Source: Anaerobiospirillum thomasii
GTDB taxonomy: Bacteria; Pseudomonadota; Gammaproteobacteria; Enterobacterales; Succinivibrionaceae
Assembly (NCBI RefSeq): GCF_900445255.1
Contig: NZ_UAPU01000007.1
Coordinates: 1,194,001-1,258,000, forward strand
Length of the DNA stretch: 64,000 bases
Direction: 5' to 3'
Below the pieces are notes generated by a model. It searched no databases. It was given only the letters and a program-made list of their open reading frames with translations, and had not been told where the DNA came from. A program made the translations under genes and the position numbers. Positions 8,679 through 16,927 of this stretch are shown here, piece by piece (position 1 is the stretch's first letter; every line of letters begins with the position of its first letter).

Positions 8679-9848
8679 ATGGTTTACGTTAATGCCTATG
8701 ATTTTATTTGCTCTCTTGGCAATGACAAAGAGAGCATTGCAGCCTCATTACATAATACACAACAGTGTTTTCTGACCGAGGATAATAGCTATCTTACCAA
8801 TAATCTAAGCTCCTATTTTGGCAAAATAAACTGCAATCTAGATAAGCTTGAAGGTATTTATGCCAGGCATAACAGCCGCAACAACAGACTGCTAGCTTAT
8901 CTTGCCTCAAGAAATATGGAGCTTATTGAGCACTACAAAACACAGTATGGTACGGATCGTATAGCTGTAATTATGGGAACATCAACATCAGGTCTTGATG
9001 AGGCCTACAGCTATGTGAAAAACAAAAAAGAGAGTGTTGAGGATAACAATTATCACTATTTTATGCAGGAGCTTGGTGACCCATCACGCTTTTTACAGCT
9101 TTATTTAGGTCTTAGTGGTATAGCCTATACCATATCCACAGCCTGCTCATCATCGGCCAGATCCATTATCTCCGGTGCTAAATTAATTTTAAACAATATG
9201 TGTGATGTGGCTATTGTAGGCGGAGCTGACACTTTATGTAAGATGCCTATCAATGGTTTTAATTCAATGGGGCTTTTGAGCTATAAGCCATGCTGTCCTT
9301 TTGATGAGAAAAGAGATGGCATCAATATAGGTGAGGGGGCAGGTCTTATCATACTCTCGCGCCATGAAAGTCATTTAAAGCTTACAGGTACAGGTCAAAG
9401 CTCTGATGCCTATCACCTTTCATCTCCTCACATAGATGGCGTTGGTGCTAAAAAAGCTATAGAGATGGCACTGTCTGAGGCTAAAGTACAGGCACAGGAT
9501 ATTGGATATATCTGCGCTCATGGAACAGCCACCAAGGTAAATGATGAGATTGAAAGCAAGGTTTATTATGATCTTTTCAAAGATGAGGTCAGGGTCAGTT
9601 CAATAAAACACATGACAGGGCATACTTTAGGAGCTGCAGGAGTCATAGGAGCTTGTGTAAGCCTTCTTCTTTTAGACAAGGATCTGTGTCTGCCATCCCA
9701 TATGCAAAGTGATTTCTGTCGCGATCCGTCCCTTGCGCCCATAGATATTGTACAAAGTAGAGTAAAATTGGAGAAAAAGAGGATTTTATCCAATGCTTTT
9801 GCCTTTGGCGGTAATAATGCCTCATTGATTTTTGAAGGTGATATGTAA
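8679..9848 (+). CDS. apeO: 3-oxoacyl-ACP synthase (APE cluster, first ketosynthase)
   Basis: A 389-residue thiolase-fold ketosynthase of the FabB/FabF type. The catalytic triad is visible: Cys156 in STACSSSA, His281 in CAHGTAT and His315 in GHTLGAAG. In characterised APE systems this subunit works with a second ketosynthase-like protein (ApeC) that is not in the window and probably lies upstream. The stop codon overlaps the next ATG by one base. Confidence 0.9.
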   Translation: MVYVNAYDFICSLGNDKESIAASLHNTQQCFLTEDNSYLTNNLSSYFGKINCNLDKLEGIYARHNSRNNRLLAYLASRNMELIEHYKTQYGTDRIAVIMGTSTSGLDEAYSYVKNKKESVEDNNYHYFMQELGDPSRFLQLYLGLSGIAYTISTACSSSARSIISGAKLILNNMCDVAIVGGADTLCKMPINGFNSMGLLSYKPCCPFDEKRDGINIGEGAGLIILSRHESHLKLTGTGQSSDAYHLSSPHIDGVGAKKAIEMALSEAKVQAQDIGYICAHGTATKVNDEIESKVYYDLFKDEVRVSSIKHMTGHTLGAAGVIGACVSLLLLDKDLCLPSHMQSDFCRDPSLAPIDIVQSRVKLEKKRILSNAFAFGGNNASLIFEGDM

Positions 9849-10312
9849 TGCATGACTTTCTGGATATAGTTAATTATTTACCACACAGAGAGCCAATGAT
9901 GCTTCTTGACAGAATGGTGGACGTTGATGAAGTATCCTGCACCTGTTGTGTAAAAGTTGCACAGGGTGGCGTGCTGTCATTATTTTTAGATGAGAACAAT
10001 GATCTGCCATGTTACATAGCTATAGAGCTTATTGCTCAGACTATAGGTGTATTTTCAGGCTATCATCTGTTGCAAAACAACAAGCCAGTAGGTCTTGGTA
10101 TGATTCTTGGCGGCAGATCTATAGAATTTAAGCGCCCTGTTTTTGCCTGTGGCAGTGAGCTTGTCATAAGAGTTGAAAAACTGATGGATGACAGCCGCTT
10201 TGCAAGTTTCAGCGGTGTTGTGATTATAGATAATGAGGTTGTGTGTGAGGGTAGAGTAAATACCTTTAAAGCAGAACTTGATGAGATAAAGAATTTGGTT
10301 AAAGAGGCTTAA
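9848..10312 (+). CDS. apeP: 3-hydroxyacyl-ACP dehydratase, hotdog fold (second APE dehydratase)
   Basis: A 154-residue FabA/FabZ-like protein with the N-terminal YLPHREPMMLLDRM block and the segment CYIAIELIAQTIGVFSGY, which contains the acidic active-site position of this family. It is the presumed partner of the apeI product, since APE dehydratases act as a heterodimer. It starts within the apeO stop codon and ends two bases before the ketoreductase gene. Confidence 0.86.
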   Translation: MHDFLDIVNYLPHREPMMLLDRMVDVDEVSCTCCVKVAQGGVLSLFLDENNDLPCYIAIELIAQTIGVFSGYHLLQNNKPVGLGMILGGRSIEFKRPVFACGSELVIRVEKLMDDSRFASFSGVVIIDNEVVCEGRVNTFKAELDEIKNLVKEA

Positions 10313-10314
10313 AC

Positions 10315-11046
10315 ATGGCAAAAAGAGTATTGGTTACAGGTGCATCTAAAGGTATAGGTAAAGGCATTGCCATAGATCTGGCCAAAAATGGTTTTGAGAT
10401 CTGCGTGCATTTCAATAAGGATAAAGACGGTGCTTTAGATACAGTAAATACAATTGTAAGTGCAGGAGGTACAGCAAAGGCCATCAGCTTCGATGTATCT
10501 GATACTAAGATGTGCTCTGAGGTTTTAGGTCAGGAAATTGAGGATCATGGCGCCTTTTACGGTATTGTCTCTAATGCTGGAATGGTAAGGGATGGAGCCT
10601 TTCCTGCTCTTAGCGATGATGACTGGTTTGATGTTATAAATACAGATTTAAACGGCTTTTACAATGTTGTAAAGCCAGCCATCATGCCAATGATTCATCT
10701 AAGAGCTGGCGGCCGTATTGTCTGTATAGGCTCAGTCTCGGGTATTATTGGCAACAGAGGGCAGGTTAACTACTCTGCTGCCAAGGCAGGACTTATAGGT
10801 GCTGTAAAGGCTTTAGCCGTTGAGCTTGGCAAGCGCAGAATCACTGTTAACTGTGTGGCTCCTGGACTTATAGATACACAGATGGCACAGATGGATGATT
10901 TTGTGCTCAACAAGGTTTTAGAGCAGATACCTCTTGGTCGTATGGGCAAGGTGGAGGAAGTTTCATCTCTTGTGTCCTTCCTGTTCAAGGATGAGGCAGA
11001 ATATATTACAAGACAGGTGCTGACAATAAATGGTGGTATGTTCTAA
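10315..11046 (+). CDS. apeQ: 3-oxoacyl-ACP reductase, FabG-type SDR (APE ketoreductase)
   Basis: A 243-residue short-chain dehydrogenase. Cofactor motif GASKGIGKG begins at residue 9, SNAGM at 86, the catalytic Ser in GSVSG near 140, and Tyr153/Lys157 in YSAAK. It ends with the FabG-like INGGMF. It reduces the beta-keto intermediate in each aryl polyene extension cycle. Its stop codon overlaps the ATG of the following ketosynthase gene. Confidence 0.93.
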   Translation: MAKRVLVTGASKGIGKGIAIDLAKNGFEICVHFNKDKDGALDTVNTIVSAGGTAKAISFDVSDTKMCSEVLGQEIEDHGAFYGIVSNAGMVRDGAFPALSDDDWFDVINTDLNGFYNVVKPAIMPMIHLRAGGRIVCIGSVSGIIGNRGQVNYSAAKAGLIGAVKALAVELGKRRITVNCVAPGLIDTQMAQMDDFVLNKVLEQIPLGRMGKVEEVSSLVSFLFKDEAEYITRQVLTINGGMF

Positions 11047-12275
11047 TGAGTAGACGTGTTGTAGTATCAGGCATGGGACTTGTCACAGCTTTTGGTGATG
11101 ATGTAAATACAGTAATAGACAGAATGTCCTATGGTGAAAATGCTGTTGTGGTCATGGATCAGTGGAAGGATATAGATGGTCTTGGCAGTTATGTGGCAGC
11201 ACCTATAGACTCTTTTTTCCTGCCAAAGGAAGTCTATAATAGAAAAAAGATAAGAGCCATGAGCAGAGTGTCTTTATTCTCAACACGGGCCACAGAGCTT
11301 GCGTTAAAGGATGCAAATTTAGAGAACTCTGACGCTGTAACAGATGGACGCATGGGTATTGCCTTTGGCTCCTGCTCAGGATCTCCTGATGCTACAAAGG
11401 ACATAGCGAGTATTTATTATGACAAATCTATAATGCAGTATGATGCCACAACCTATGTGCGCATGATGCCACATACAACAGCTGTAAATACAGCTTTGTT
11501 CTTTGGTATGCGCGGCAGACTTATTCCTACATCATCTGCCTGTACCTCAGCCTCTCAGGCTATAGGTTATGCCTATGAAGCAATTGCCGGAGGTCATCAG
11601 GATTTTATGGTGGCAGGAGGCGCTGAGGAGTTAAGTCCTGCACAGACAGCCTGTTTTGACACTTTATTTGCCACTACCCATAAAAATGATACTCCAAAAC
11701 TTACTCCATCACCTTTTGACAAAGACAGAGATGGCCTAGTCATAGGTGAGGGTGCCGGAGCTCTGCTGCTTGAAAGTTATGACAGTGCTGTGGCTAGAGG
11801 GGCAAAGATCTATTGTGAAATTGTTGGTTTTAACACCAACTGTGATGCCACACATATCACTCAGCCGAACAGGGAGACTATTGAGATCTGTATAGCCAAT
11901 GCCCTCAAAAATGCTAACTTAAAAGCTAAGGATATAGGCTATGTAAATCTGCATGCAACAGGCACAGGTCGCGGTGATGTGGCAGAGAGTCTGGCTACCT
12001 ATAGTATCTTTGGCAGAGACTGCCCTGTATCTGGATTTAAGAGTTATTTTGGGCATACCCTGGGCGCCTGTGGTGCCATAGAGGCTGCTCTTAGCATACA
12101 GATGATGCACAATAAGCAATTCATGCCCAACCTAAATCTCAATACTGTTGATGAAAACTGTGGTGATCTTGACTATATAGTAGGCTCGCCTAGAGATATA
12201 GACTGTCAGTATATAATGTCCAATAATTTTGCATTTGGAGGTGTAAATACCTCTCTTATATTTAAAAAACTCTAG
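11046..12275 (+). CDS. apeR: 3-oxoacyl-ACP synthase (APE cluster, last ketosynthase)
   Basis: A 409-residue FabF-like ketosynthase with Cys166 in SSACTSAS, His303 in NLHATGTG and His337 in YFGHTLGACGA. It is the last gene of the operon; no further ORF on this strand follows before the insertion-sequence remnant. In known APE clusters this second complete ketosynthase is essential for, or modulates, chain extension. Gene order D to R in this window matches the named APE clusters of enterobacteria, which supports the symbols used throughout. Confidence 0.9.
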   Translation: MSRRVVVSGMGLVTAFGDDVNTVIDRMSYGENAVVVMDQWKDIDGLGSYVAAPIDSFFLPKEVYNRKKIRAMSRVSLFSTRATELALKDANLENSDAVTDGRMGIAFGSCSGSPDATKDIASIYYDKSIMQYDATTYVRMMPHTTAVNTALFFGMRGRLIPTSSACTSASQAIGYAYEAIAGGHQDFMVAGGAEELSPAQTACFDTLFATTHKNDTPKLTPSPFDKDRDGLVIGEGAGALLLESYDSAVARGAKIYCEIVGFNTNCDATHITQPNRETIEICIANALKNANLKAKDIGYVNLHATGTGRGDVAESLATYSIFGRDCPVSGFKSYFGHTLGACGAIEAALSIQMMHNKQFMPNLNLNTVDENCGDLDYIVGSPRDIDCQYIMSNNFAFGGVNTSLIFKKL

Positions 12276-12340
12276 TTTTTATGGAGAAATTACGGGAACG
12301 TGTCACATCACATCTTATAATAAAGCCATAGTTAAAATTT

Positions 12341-12359
12341 AATCAGGTCTACCCTGATT
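12341..12359 (+). terminator. Hairpin after the APE operon, weak terminator candidate
   Basis: AATCAGG and CCTGATT form a 7-bp perfect stem with a TCTAC loop, 66 bases after the apeR stop. No T-run follows directly, so it is either a weak terminator or part of the adjoining repeat. The GTCTACC core recurs in inverted orientation beyond the right-hand repeat at 13090-13105, so it may belong to the mobile remnant instead. Confidence 0.35.
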
Positions 12360-12360
12360 A

Positions 12361-12393
12361 TGTAGCTCTTTAAAAATCTATCTAACCACTATT
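12361..12393 (+). repeat. Left copy of 33-bp inverted repeat (boxA-like)
   Basis: Contains AGCTCTTTAAAAATCTATC, close to the rrn boxA plus flank of gammaproteobacteria (core GCTCTTTAACAA). It pairs with 13057-13089 at 30 of 33 positions; the mismatches are at its positions 6, 18 and 23. Confidence 0.7.
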
Positions 12394-12461
12394 GGTTTTT
12401 ATGACTGTATTTCAGGTTTCACAGGGATTACAAGATGTTGTAGCGAGATCTCGTTCCAGAT

Positions 12462-12953
12462 ATGCTATACCTGAGGCATCATTGTCCTTTGAAGAAAAAT
12501 ACAGAAATAGGCGTATTAATCAGACTCTTAATAAATTCCACTATCGTGATGTATACCAAGGCGACATCAAAAATCATTAATGGTAAAGAGGTTAGCAGCA
12601 CATCTAACACCCGATACTATATAAGCTCTATGCAGTATGGTGAAGAATCAACACTACATCAGATTGCGCGGAGTATTGATGAGTACTGGGCAATTGAGAC
12701 TTACCATCATGGACACCTTGACTGTGGCTCTTTAGCTCAGGACGACCTACAGTCATGCAACTATAATTTAATTGCCAACCATGTGGGCATAAATAAAATA
12801 GTGCACAACATCCACTCCTTTATAAGGAATAGCGCTAATACCGATAACTCAGGACGCCCTCCTACCTTTAAGAGTATTGCTGAAAAATTCAGAAGCAGAC
12901 CTCTTGATTATACTCTGCATCGTCTGATTGAGTTCTTTGGACACTCTGAATAA
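12462..12953 (+). pseudogene. ISAs1-family transposase, degraded C-terminal part
   Basis: From about 12555 onward the frame resembles the C-terminus of ISAs1/H-repeat transposases: KIINGKEVSS...RYYISSM, then an IARSIDEYWAIE block equivalent to the usual IR.HW.IEN, then a HLDCG...QDDLQSCN segment equivalent to LDV.F.ED. The N-terminal half, with most of the catalytic residues, is missing or scrambled; an overlapping frame at 12392-12580 may hold a shifted upstream fragment, but it was not recognisable. No good ribosome site precedes it. It is treated as non-functional. Confidence 0.7.
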
Positions 12954-13056
12954 GTCCATACACAACATCAACCACTGCTGCTCAGTGATAAAGCTATATC
13001 CCTAAATATATCCGAATCACCCATAAAGTTAGCTTTTGGACATCTATTGGACAGAT

Positions 13057-13089
13057 AATAGTGGTTTGATAAATTTTTAAAGAACTACA
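13057..13089 (-). repeat. Right copy of 33-bp inverted repeat (boxA-like)
   Basis: Reverse complement reads TAGTTCTTTAAAAATTTATC in its core, matching the left copy at 30 of 33 positions and resembling the boxA of 16S-23S spacers (GTTCTTTAAAAATTT). Confidence 0.7.
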
Positions 13090-13233
13090 CATGAGGTAGA
13101 CTCATATTTTTAATAATCGGCTGAAATTAAATATAATCTGACACACTCTCATAATTTAGAAATACTAGTTTTAGACATTATTCACAGTTTTATAATGCTC
13201 CTTTGCAGTGTAATAAAGCACTTGCAGATGGGC

Positions 13234-13262
13234 ATTTTGTTAAAAATGAACTGTGTTATAAT
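13234..13262 (+). promoter_or_regulatory. Probable ftsY promoter
   Basis: An extended -10 element TGTTATAAT ends at 13262, 36 bases before the ftsY ATG. The -35 region (ATTTTG, 17 bases upstream) is poor, which an extended -10 can tolerate. The only gene downstream in the same direction is ftsY. Confidence 0.5.
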
Positions 13263-13298
13263 TTTTTTATAGATTTCATGCAAATATTGGGGCTTTAA

Positions 13299-14984
13299 AT
13301 GGGCTTATTTTCATTTTTTAAAAAGAAAGATAAAAAGACACAGACAGTTGATGAAAACTTAAATCAGGAAAATCTAAGTGCAGATGAGGGCACAGCACAG
13401 GATGATAAAGCTGTATCCTATGACACAGATACTAGCGCTGATAACACAGGTGTAGCTCAATCTTCTGAGCAAAAAACAGTTGAAGATGGTAAGAACCTGC
13501 AAGCTGATGATAGTGACGATAAAGAGATAAGCAAATTTACTCAAGAGCATGCTGCCTTTGAAAATGTTGAGCTTGTTGCACAGAGTATAGAAGAGAAGGA
13601 TCATGATCTAAAAGTAAGTTTTAATGATGAGCTAAGAGAGCATGAGCATAGTGTGCAGCATTCTCATACTGATAATTACGATGATAAGGTAGAAATCAAA
13701 GAAGATGAGAGCTCTAAACTTGCCGAGGCTGACAGTGCTGTAAGTGAAGCTGCTATAATTGAGATTCTTGAGGATGAGGAGCAGACTCAAGAGATCAAAG
13801 AGACTCAAACTGAAGATAATACAGATACAAAAGACAGTGCAGATATTAAAGAAATTGTTGCTGACAATGATGAGAGTGTATCCGATGTCAAAGAGCCTTT
13901 TGATACAGATACAGCCCCTGAAGATACAAGCAGCGACAGCGATGAGATAAAAATCAGTTCTGATGACAAACAGGATGAGAAGGGTGAGGAGGAGAGTGTT
14001 GCTCCTCTTGCCATGTTCAGCGGTGCAGGCGATAAGAGCAGTATTGCTAAAGAGTCAGAGGACGAGGTCAAAGAGTCATTTTTCTCACGTCTTAAAAAGA
14101 CACGTGATTCTCTTGCTTTTGGTATCAGCTCTTTAATTAAAGGCAGAAAAATTGATGATGATCTGTATGAGGAGCTTGAGACTGCACTTTTAACTGCCGA
14201 TCTTGGTGTGGATACCACATTTGAGATTATTGATAGATTAAAAGAAGAGTCACGCATCAAAGAGCTGCATGATGCAGAGCTTCTAAAGAAGAATCTTCAC
14301 AGGACTCTATGTAAAATTCTGGAGCCATGTGCTGCACCTTTAGATGTAGAGTCAACAGAAAATACTCCATTTGTCATCCTCATGGTTGGAGTCAATGGTG
14401 CAGGAAAAACCACAACTATAGGTAAACTTGCCCAGAAATATAAAGAATCAGGTAAAAAGGTTATGCTTGCAGCAGGTGATACCTTCAGAGCAGCAGCTGT
14501 TGAGCAGTTAAAAGAGTGGGGCAAGAGAATAGAAGTGCCTGTGGTAGCTCAGCAGACAGGATCTGACAGTGCCTCTGTACTCTATGATGCTTTAAGCTCT
14601 GCCCGTTCAAAAGGTGTTGATGTACTAATCTGCGATACAGCAGGAAGACTGCAGAATAAGGACAATCTTATGGATGAGCTTAAAAAGATTGTTCGTGTTA
14701 TGAAGAAAATTGATGAGAATGTACCGCAGGAGGTAATGCTGGTTCTTGATGCCGCAACAGGTCAGAATGCTGTATCACAGGCCAAAATCTTCTCAGAGGC
14801 TGTAAATGTTACAGGTATTACTCTGACCAAACTTGATGGTACTGCCAAAGGTGGCGTAATCTTTGCGTTAGCTGACAAGTTTAAAATTCCTATACGCTAT
14901 GTAGGTATTGGCGAGAAGGCTAAGGATTTGAGAGAGTTTAGTGTTGAGCCTTTTGTCGATGCTCTTTTAAAGGAAGACAAATAG
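13299..14984 (+). CDS. ftsY: Signal recognition particle receptor FtsY
   Basis: A 561-residue SRP receptor GTPase that docks ribosome-SRP complexes at the inner membrane. Residues 1-13 (MGLFSFFKKKDKK) form the basic membrane-targeting start. Residues 14 to about 255 are a long acidic A domain rich in Asp, Glu, Ser and Thr. The NG domain follows, with the GTPase P-loop GVNGAGKTT near 364, GDTFRAAA, DTAGR and the guanine-specificity motif TKLDG, then the closing GGVIFALADKFKIP...GIGEKAKDL block. The A domain is somewhat longer than that of E. coli FtsY (497 residues in total). It stands alone; ftsE and ftsX are not adjacent here. Confidence 0.96.
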   Translation: MGLFSFFKKKDKKTQTVDENLNQENLSADEGTAQDDKAVSYDTDTSADNTGVAQSSEQKTVEDGKNLQADDSDDKEISKFTQEHAAFENVELVAQSIEEKDHDLKVSFNDELREHEHSVQHSHTDNYDDKVEIKEDESSKLAEADSAVSEAAIIEILEDEEQTQEIKETQTEDNTDTKDSADIKEIVADNDESVSDVKEPFDTDTAPEDTSSDSDEIKISSDDKQDEKGEEESVAPLAMFSGAGDKSSIAKESEDEVKESFFSRLKKTRDSLAFGISSLIKGRKIDDDLYEELETALLTADLGVDTTFEIIDRLKEESRIKELHDAELLKKNLHRTLCKILEPCAAPLDVESTENTPFVILMVGVNGAGKTTTIGKLAQKYKESGKKVMLAAGDTFRAAAVEQLKEWGKRIEVPVVAQQTGSDSASVLYDALSSARSKGVDVLICDTAGRLQNKDNLMDELKKIVRVMKKIDENVPQEVMLVLDAATGQNAVSQAKIFSEAVNVTGITLTKLDGTAKGGVIFALADKFKIPIRYVGIGEKAKDLREFSVEPFVDALLKEDK

Positions 14985-15045
14985 TATCAAAACCTAGCTT
15001 ATACAGGGCATAAGCATTGAGATCTGACTAATGCCATGAATACAA

Positions 15046-15068
15046 AAGGTAGGCACATAGCCTACCTT
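15046..15068 (-). terminator. Rho-independent terminator after tonB (convergent with ftsY)
   Basis: AAGGTAGGC and GCCTACCTT form a perfect 9-bp stem with an ACATA loop. On the minus strand the stem runs into TTTTG, so it best serves the tonB operon; it may also stop ftsY transcripts. Confidence 0.7.
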
Positions 15069-15122
15069 CGTTATATCTAAAGATATTAAAGAGAGATTAC
15101 TGCCCGCAACTCATGCAGCTCT

Positions 15123-15932
15123 TTATATCAGAGCGTACTTTATAGGCATATGAATTTTTATATTTGAGTTTGGGTGTCTTGTATCAAAGCCAATAATATC
15201 TTTGCATAATCTGGCAGCTGACTTATCTAATATAGTATGTCCTGAGCTCTTGATAATGGTAAAAGATGCAATTTTGCCATTAACCACATTAAACTCAACT
15301 AAGACCACACCCTGTATTTTTCTTTTTATAGCCCTTTGCGGATACTGTATCTTATCTTGAATTCTGTCAAAGATAAGATTGCTTATAGTCTGACGTGATA
15401 TATTGGCGGCAACTATGCTCTCATCTGACAAAGCTGTCTCGTTCTTGGTGATGACTTTATTCTCACTCTTGATTTTTTTATTGCCTGCAGCCAGATTGGC
15501 TTTTTTTACAGTATCAGTCTTTTTTGTTGTAACTGTCTTTTTGCTTTGTTCTTTTACAGCCTTACTCTTTGATGTTTCAACCTTTTTAGGTTTAACCTGT
15601 TTTACAGGTGTATTTTCGCTGACATTTGTTTTATGTTTTATTACCGAGTTCTTTGCTGTTTCTCTGTCACTTTGATATTCATTATCATTTTTTTGCTCAA
15701 TTTGATCATTTTTGGTATCAATATGAGTATTTTTTTCAGTTTCTGCCTGTGGTTCAATATTTTTTTTTGCTTGAGATTTTATCTGCTCTACGTGATTTAT
15801 GTTAACAACTAAAGTTGAATATGTATCCTGTACCTGAGCCTGAAAATTATGCTCACACAAAAGACCAAAAGTCATTAGCGTAATAAAAACACCGATAAAG
15901 CCCAGTGAGCGGGAGATCAGATCCGGATACAT
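15123..15932 (-). CDS. tonB: TonB energy-transducing protein
   Basis: A 269-residue protein with a single N-terminal membrane anchor (about residues 9-26), a long Lys/Glu/Thr/Val-rich periplasmic linker (about 45-175) and a C-terminal TonB domain with the YPQRAIKRKIQGVVLVEF and IKSSGHTILDKSA blocks. The linker lacks the usual Pro-Glu/Pro-Lys repeats and is instead Lys/Thr-rich. It couples the ExbBD proton motor to outer-membrane receptors for iron chelates and similar ligands. It is the last gene of the exbB-exbD-tonB operon, two bases after exbD. Confidence 0.9.
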   Translation of the reverse strand: MYPDLISRSLGFIGVFITLMTFGLLCEHNFQAQVQDTYSTLVVNINHVEQIKSQAKKNIEPQAETEKNTHIDTKNDQIEQKNDNEYQSDRETAKNSVIKHKTNVSENTPVKQVKPKKVETSKSKAVKEQSKKTVTTKKTDTVKKANLAAGNKKIKSENKVITKNETALSDESIVAANISRQTISNLIFDRIQDKIQYPQRAIKRKIQGVVLVEFNVVNGKIASFTIIKSSGHTILDKSAARLCKDIIGFDTRHPNSNIKIHMPIKYALI

Positions 15933-15934
15933 TA

Positions 15935-16318
15935 TTAGTTGTCTGCCTTTATTGTATTTATAATAAGACGTCCGTCGGTATGACTCCTTGCAATATCTGC
16001 AATATCAATAAGTATCTGAGTCTTGCTGTTACCGTCAATATTAAGCTCTATAGTGGCATCATCCTGAACTAAAAGAATGTCTTTTAGCTCTTTTGCGGAA
16101 ATTACCCGCTCTTTATATAGATACTCACCATCTTTATTAACTGTAATAACTATATTGTTGCTCTTTTGCGTCTGTTCTGCTGTAGATGAGCTAGGAAGAA
16201 CAATATCTATAACAGGCAATGTAAATGACATTGTCATAATAAAGAAAATAACAAGCATAAAAATAACGTCAATCAGAGGGGTCAGATCGACGTGTAAATC
16301 ATCTTCAAAATCATTCAT
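15935..16318 (-). CDS. exbD: ExbD, TonB-system proton channel subunit
   Basis: A 127-residue ExbD/TolR protein with one N-terminal membrane helix. The helix carries the essential Asp in DLTPLIDVIFMLVIFF (the Asp of LIDV), followed by a periplasmic domain with LNIDGNSKTQ and a typical C-terminal RLIINT. It forms the proton-conducting motor with ExbB and drives TonB. Its start overlaps exbB by 8 bp. Confidence 0.93.
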   Translation of the reverse strand: MNDFEDDLHVDLTPLIDVIFMLVIFFIMTMSFTLPVIDIVLPSSSTAEQTQKSNNIVITVNKDGEYLYKERVISAKELKDILLVQDDATIELNIDGNSKTQILIDIADIARSHTDGRLIINTIKADN

Positions 16319-16817
16319 TATTACGGGCCATAAAATAGATCTTAGTTCTAAGATGACGCAAAGACATCAGAAGATAATAATGGACAATTATGGAAGGAAT
16401 AGCAAGAGTAAGACCCATAACAGTTGTTAAAAGAGCCTGCCATATGCCTCCGGCTAACATAGAAGGATCAGGCATTGCCTTTTCTGCAAGATTTGAAAAA
16501 ACATCGACCATGCCGATTACTGTTCCTAAAAGACCTAACAGCGGACCTACAGCTGCGCAGAGTTTTAAAAAGTACATAGAGGTATAGACACCTCTAATCT
16601 TGCTCTGCATAAGTGCAGAGATAAGCCCCTGGCGCAGACTCTCTTCCTCTTTTGAGGCTGTAGCAACTATATCTGCAATGATACTGCCAGGCAGAGTCTC
16701 CTGTCTTTTAACCAGTATTATCAGGACCACACCTCTTATTGCAGTAAAGATTGCAGCAAGGCCTAAAATAAAAATGACTACACCTGAGTAGCCTACTTGA
16801 TGATAAAAATTAATCAT
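16311..16817 (-). CDS. exbB: ExbB, TonB-system motor subunit
   Basis: A 168-residue MotA/TolQ/ExbB-family protein. It has a short periplasmic N-terminus, a first membrane helix (about 11-33), a cytoplasmic segment, and the conserved LCAAVGPLLGLLGTVIGMV region spanning the second helix; a third helix (IWQALLTTVMGLTLAIPSII) follows. It is the short ExbB form, without the N-terminal extension of E. coli ExbB (244 residues). It is first in the operon and divergent from cydA, so the 110-bp gap must hold promoters for both. Confidence 0.92.
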   Translation of the reverse strand: MINFYHQVGYSGVVIFILGLAAIFTAIRGVVLIILVKRQETLPGSIIADIVATASKEEESLRQGLISALMQSKIRGVYTSMYFLKLCAAVGPLLGLLGTVIGMVDVFSNLAEKAMPDPSMLAGGIWQALLTTVMGLTLAIPSIIVHYYLLMSLRHLRTKIYFMARNNE

Positions 16818-16927
16818 AAATTTTTTTTAAATTTGTAACTTATCTTTGAATTTCAATCTTAACAAAATAATACGTATAGGGTAGCATACATGCTGTATAC
16901 TTTTATAATTTTTTTGGAGATAGGACA
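16818..16927. promoter_or_regulatory. Divergent exbB / cydA promoter region
   Basis: The 110-bp gap between divergent operons holds TATAAT at 16904-16909 and TATACT at 16896-16901 toward cydA, but no convincing -35. No clear FNR, ArcA or Fur site could be recognised by eye. A GGAG ribosome site (about 16916-16919) precedes cydA. Confidence 0.4.

Larger units (their letters stand above)
12361..13089. mobile_element. Decayed insertion-sequence remnant bounded by 33-bp imperfect inverted repeats
   Basis: A 729-bp segment between apeR and ftsY. It begins with TGTAGCTCTTTAAAAATC and ends with the reverse complement of TGTAGTTCTTTAAAAATT; over 33 bases the two ends match at 30 positions. Inside lies a broken ISAs1-like transposase. 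Intact ISAs1 elements are about 1.2-1.4 kb, so this is an internally deleted or eroded copy. The inverted ends are unlike the short ISAs1 termini and resemble rRNA leader boxA, so they may not be the element's original ends. Confidence 0.55.

Noticed and set aside
12392-12580. 62-codon frame at the left end of the IS remnant
   Set aside because: It may be a shifted upstream piece of the transposase, but no family motif could be recognised, so it is not called separately.
13805-14260. 151-codon minus-strand frame inside ftsY
   Set aside because: A Ser/Leu-rich shadow of the acidic FtsY domain; the sense frame is clearly real.
16840-16860. TTGAATTTCAA in the exbB/cydA gap as an FNR site
   Set aside because: The half-sites are too closely spaced for TTGAT-N4-ATCAA, so no FNR control is claimed.
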